From positions 355,408-419,407 of the forward strand of contig BCLD01000013.1 in NCBI GenBank assembly GCA_001600875.1: a DNA stretch of 64,000 bases, in the 5' to 3' direction. The stretch is from Solicoccozyma terricola (taxonomy: Eukaryota > Basidiomycota > Tremellomycetes > Filobasidiales > Piskurozymaceae). A model generated the notes under the pieces. That model ran no database searches. It saw only the letters and a program-made list of their open reading frames with translations, and was not told where the DNA came from. Position 1 is the first letter of the stretch, and each line of letters begins with the position of its first letter. Position numbers and translations under genes: made by a program. Shown one piece after another: positions 60,140 to 64,000 of this stretch.

Positions 60140-61357
60140 TCAACGTTTCAAACCTTCATCATCTAATTCCCAATTATTCTCCTTGATTACCTTCCCAGCC
60201 TCCAATATATATTTACCTTATTCCCCGACCCACCCGATGTCCCATAATGACACCCATCAGCGATATCTTTCGAGGAGAGAGGGGGGGGGGGGGGGTNCCC
60301 CCCCCCTTCTCAACACAAACCATTCCGTCAACTCACCTTCTTTGTACTCTTGTTCTCTATCCGTAGCTTTCAGATACACCCATCCTAATGATGAAGAACA
60401 TTTGAGACATGATAGATCTGCTACAGTATGCATTCCTGTACTGTTTGTGGTATGTGACATAGGTGGCGCAATCATTTGAGAATTATGGTTCAGCCAGAAT
60501 GAAGAGAGTTGGTGGAAGTATCAACGAGAGTACTTACAGAAGTCTACGATCTTCCCTTTTCCCGATAACGGTGTTTATAGTTGAATGCATGAGACTATTT
60601 GAAATTGTGCAATGAAACACCCAAACAATTCGAGAATAACGATCAGTTCGCGAATTCCTTGCCAGATTGGTGAAATCGAGGTGTCGGAGTATGATTGATA
60701 CAAGGCGAGAAGGAAGGGGAAACATGGAAAACCTCACTATGCTCTACCATTACGACCTGAGAACGCTTTTGATATTAGTTCATCTTGAAGTGCCTGGAAC
60801 GTCGAGAAGATGGTATTCAGATAAATAGTCACTTGTTATCTCTTCTTCCACCAGAGAGTGTTGCTCGATAAAGTCGCACGGAGGATTGGTAACCCAAGTT
60901 CCCGAAGAGAGTATATTGCTCACTACGTTCGCGAAGAAAAGATTGCTCGTTGCTCTCAAAAAGGGGTACTCTTCGCTACGCTCAGGACCACAGTACTCGG
61001 CACGCTCGCAAAGAATGTTCCGCTACCTTCGATCCTGACATATTCTTTTCAGCTTGCGGAAGATCCAAAACTCACTAAAGGGACCAAACACTTCATACAG
61101 CTATACACTCCCATTCCATCAGGTAAATACGCCACCTTGACTCGTGTATCTGACTTGGCGACCTCATCAGCAGTCGCCAACTCTGCCTGAATAACCGCAT
61201 CGTCGTATTCGACGGATTGAACGAGGCGTCCATCGTCGTCGTGCGCAGGAGGTCGGGTGAGAGGGGAAGGGGCAGGAGGGGAGTGGGAGGTGGAGGAGGT
61301 AGAGGAGGTGGAGGAGGATGTCGGTGGATGGTCTGTGAACAAGGTAGTAGGTCTCAT
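60140..61357 (-). CDS. MOH1: Yippee-like zinc-binding protein
   Basis: Yippee proteins are small zinc-binding proteins of unclear molecular function; yeast Moh1 is the fungal example. Five exons join in phase: 61076-61357, 60738-60793, 60538-60594, 60337-60440 and 60140-60216, giving about 191 residues. The conserved core shows GVYSCMKCLVPL, QDELISKAFSGRNGRAYL, INTVIGKREDRRLLTGMHTV, DLSCLKCSSSLGWVYLKA and EYKEGKYILEAGKVIKE: two CxxC pairs in the usual places. The usual length is about 110-130 residues; here a Ser/Thr/Pro-rich N-terminus of about 60 residues is added if ATG 61355-61357 is used. Intron 4 contains the only N of the window. Divergent from TRM61 (190 bp). Confidence 0.88.
60281..60306. 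repeat. G15-T-N-C9 junction in Yippee-like gene intron 4
   Basis: Fifteen G, one T, one undetermined base and nine C, inside intron 60217-60336. The flanking exons splice in phase, so the gene is intact. The N and the mirrored G/C ends suggest an assembly join over an unresolved homopolymer. Confidence 0.85.
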
Positions 61358-61452
61358 TGCTGCGATTTGAATGGGTCGTGGTGTCGCCAGAAGGTGGGTG
61401 GGAGGTGGGTGGGATGTGGTTGTGTGACCCTTGAGGCTGTTTCGAGTGAGTG

Positions 61453-61490
61453 TCACGTGAAAGTTGGGGGTAGTCACCGGGGTCACGTGA
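61453..61490. promoter_or_regulatory. Two TCACGTGA palindromes 30 bp apart in the Yippee-TRM61 promoter
   Basis: Octamers at 61453-61460 and 61483-61490 lie in the 190-bp divergent promoter, 88-95 and 58-65 bp upstream of the TRM61 start. The spacing is 30 bp, close to three helical turns. Factor binding is inferred. Confidence 0.55.
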
Positions 61491-61547
61491 TTCACCTCTG
61501 CAGCAAAGACAATTCACCGTACTTCAGCCTTCCAGCAGTCGTCGATC

Positions 61548-63613
61548 ATGCCAGCAGACGACCACACACCAACATCATCCACCATGGCAACTCCTCCAGG
61601 GTACATTTTTCATTCTCGGCCCTTCATACAAGAAGGCGATGTCGTGATCCTTTACATGGTCCGTCTTCCCTTTCGCGGTTCCACTTGCTGGCGAAAAACA
61701 ACCAAATAACAAGGAAACTGATGATTTCTTGGTAACATTGCGTTTTATCATACCAACAGAAACGTGATTTTATCCAAGCAATCAGTGTCTCTTCAGGTAA
61801 AAGCATCCATAACAAATTCGGAAAATACAATCATTCCGATATGATAGGTGTGAAATTCGGATCTCGTATGATCTCTGCCCCACCAAATCATGGATTCATT
61901 CATCTTCTCCGTCCAACTCCCGAATTGTGGACTCTTTCATTACCACATCGGACTCAAATTCTTTATCTACCTGATATATCATTCATTATCGATAAATTAC
62001 ACGTTAAAACAGGAGCAAAGGTCATAGAAGCGGGTACTGGAAGTGGATCTATGACGCATTCACTGGCGAGGAATGTTAGAGGTGTTGAAGGTGGTGGTGT
62101 GGGAGTAGAAGATGGATGGATGAAGGAGAAGGGGAAAGGTGTGGTGTTTAGCTATGAATATCATCAGGAAAGGTTTGAGAAAGCAAAGTGAGTTTGTTGT
62201 TGGGAAACAACTGCCGATATCTCTCTCAGACCGACCAACCAAACCCCTTCCCCCCCCCCCCTACCCGGCGCGTCCGGCAGAATCGAATTCAATGATCATG
62301 GAATGAACGATACGATCCATCTCAGACATCGGAACGTGTGTAAAGAAGGTTTCGGAGAAGTTGGAGACGGTGTTGATGCAGGCACGTCCCCTTTTAACAA
62401 TTTCCGCTTTATCCAAACGTTGCAGGCTGATCCTGCTTCCCACTTTTTTTTTTTGCTTTTTTGGGTTTTGACGAACAGTGTTCTTGGATTTGCCAGCTCC
62501 GTGGGAGGCAATACCTCATGCTGTCAATGCATTACGAGTGAGCGAAATCGATACAAATCAGTCAAGTGCCCAGGGATATACAGCTGATGGGAGGGTGTTT
62601 TGTTCCAAAACGATATGACAGTCGGATGTATTGACCAAGATTTGCTGTTTTAGTCCTTGTATTGAGCAAGTTACAAGAACAGTCACTGCTTTAGATGCTG
62701 AAGGATTCACCGGTGAATTATCCAGCACGACACCTCACCCAAACCCAATAGGTAATTTTGAACGCTGACGACGCGCGAACGATGTGAAAAAAAATAACCT
62801 TGCAGATATCGAAATGCACGAAGTCCTCACACGAGCTCATGAAATTCAATCCTCACAACCGGTCTTCCCAACGATATCATCCATCTCCAATAAACTACGT
62901 AAACACGCAGTGAAGAAGGAAGAGAGAAGACAGTATCAGATCAAGTCTGCGAGAGCTAGAAGAGAAGATGAGATTAAACGGAAAGAAGAGGAGGAAAAAG
63001 AGGTTGAGATGTTGGATGGGGATGGGGATGGCGGGGAAAGTAAAAAGAGAGTCAGAGAGGCTGGAAGTGAAGAAGAGGGGGAAACACCAAGAAAAAAAGC
63101 GAGAGTTGTCAATGGTGCTGCTATCGTCGAGAGTTCAAGACAAGGCAATACTGAAGCGACCGAAGCGACTCAACCCCCTGTGGAAGAAGAAGACCTCGCA
63201 AATGATGAAAAGGAAGATCAAAATGCTGCAGAGGACGACGACATGGACGACGACGAAGAATCATGGAAACTCTCTTCTACAACATTGATCGGAAAGCCAG
63301 TCCCGGAAATGCGAGGTCACACTTCTTATCTTACATTCGCAGTACTGTATCCCAAGTCTGTGAGGGATGAGATTGATGCTCGACCGACAACTGCAATGAG
63401 AACGAATCGATCGGTTGATGTTAGTGCGATTGGATCACCAGCTGTGGTTGCTGCTACGAGAGAGGGTAGTGTGGGCTCAGAGGTCAGCGATTCGTTTGCT
63501 CAAGGTGAGTAAGAGTGGGGCAAAGGATGGGATGCACATTGAATTGACGGGGTTCTCCCCTTGATATAGCTCTTGCTTCAATGACGGAGGAGGAATTGAT
63601 GGGCATATCATGA
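61548..63613 (+). CDS. TRM61: tRNA (adenine-58-N1)-methyltransferase catalytic subunit
   Basis: Trm61 (Gcd14) with Trm6 forms m1A58 in tRNAs, including initiator tRNA. The start MPADDHTPTSSTMATPPGYI at 61548 continues through IQEGDVVILYM. Recognisable motifs: KFGKYNHSDMIGVKFGSR, LLRPTPELWTLSLPHRTQIL, the SAM-binding KVIEAGTGSGSMTHSLAR, YHQERFEKAK, HLRHRNVCKEGFGE and the catalytic-region DLPAPWEAIPHAVNAL, then CIEQVTRTVTAL and EMHEVLTRAHEI. An acidic/basic low-complexity insertion lies at about 62960-63250 (EEEEKEVEM, KKRVREAG, PRKKARV), then the conserved GHTSYLTFAVLYPK. The last exon ends ALASMTEEELMGIS-stop at 63611-63613. Intron 62188-62279 has an 11-C run before its acceptor. About five introns. 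Confidence 0.93.
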
Positions 63614-63855
63614 AGTTGTTTAGGACCCCTGTATACATCGATCGATGTCCTGTTTCATCCACCCAACTTCTGTTTCATCTCATCGCGTAACATCCGTATC
63701 ATCACATCATCAAACCTCGACATCCTTTGTCGGCGTGACACTACCAGGTTGTGTTCGCGACCAGACTAGCAGGCTGGTTCGCTTCTTCACGAATACACAA
63801 ACAACTGATTGGCGTGCAAATCATAAGCCAATCCAATCGATCAAGTCTGAGCTAC

Positions 63856-64000
63856 ATGATTTCCTTCGCATTTACCCCCATTGTATACCCAGGAGTCCAT
63901 AACGACTCTGATCCACCTAATGATCAAAGCCCAGAGTCCTCCTTGCCGACGGAGAAATCACCAGCACCAAGCCAAGCGCCTACGCCAGTCGAAGCTGAAC
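63856..64000 (+). CDS. Possible 5' end of an unidentified gene (runs off the window)
   Basis: An ATG at 63856-63858 opens a frame to the window edge: MISFAFTPIVYPGVHND, then a Ser/Pro/Glu-rich stretch. It lies 242 bp after TRM61 on the same strand. The frame is only 48 codons long and has no recognised domain, so it may be a 5' exon or chance. Confidence 0.4.
   Translation, partial: MISFAFTPIVYPGVHNDSDPPNDQSPESSLPTEKSPAPSQAPTPVEAE

Overview
The window is gene-dense eukaryotic DNA from a basidiomycete fungus, most likely a tremellomycete (Cryptococcus/Kwoniella-like). The evidence is many short introns (about 50-90 nt, GT-AG with pyrimidine-rich acceptors) in almost every gene, short intergenic gaps, and protein features such as an Erv25-type C-terminus and a KDM3-type JmjC protein. 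I cannot name the genus. I recognise 19 genes with reasonable security, plus one fragment at each edge. No rRNA, tRNA, CRISPR array or intact transposon was seen.

Layout. 1-2932 (-) N-terminal part of ATG2; 3231-4923 (+) a PAAF1/Rpn14-type proteasome chaperone; 5096-5765 (-) RPB10; 5991-14212 (+) separase ESP1 in 24 exons; 14795-19156 (+) class I cyclic-nucleotide phosphodiesterase with a receiver-like domain; 19561-20584 (-) SMD1; 20863-24831 (+) SEC24 with an N-terminal WW domain; 24960-27640 (-) ELYS-domain protein; 27904-30549 (-) F-box/WD40 protein; 30756-33049 (-) SDH4; 33641-35592 (+) HEM14; 35690-37113 (-) ERV25; 37449-42078 (-) KDM3-type JmjC demethylase; 42519-44543 (-) ARO8-like aminotransferase; 44917-47686 (-) ILV3; 47944-50289 (+) ERF2-like palmitoyltransferase; 50505-54338 (-) TPS2; 55484-59877 (+) MED16-like Mediator subunit; 60140-61357 (-) Yippee-like protein; 61548-63613 (+) TRM61; 63856-64000 (+) possible start of another gene.

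The genes are core cell functions (autophagy, proteasome, transcription, chromosome segregation, cAMP signalling, splicing, COPII traffic, heme and respiration, amino-acid and trehalose synthesis, tRNA methylation), not one pathway. The clearest functional neighbours are SDH4 and HEM14, divergent from one 591-bp promoter, and ARO8 next to ILV3.

The most unusual features are at gene-structure level: long G/C homopolymers that all lie inside introns (one interrupted by an N), a 4-nt microexon in ERV25, a one-codon first coding exon in RPB10, a GC-AG intron and a possible triple frame change in ESP1, a WW-Sec24 fusion, and four TCACGTGA palindromes, all 58-160 bp upstream of start codons. I saw no convincing new multi-gene system. 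Splice sites were assigned by eye from reading frame, phase and GT/AG signals, so models marked as approximate need transcript evidence.
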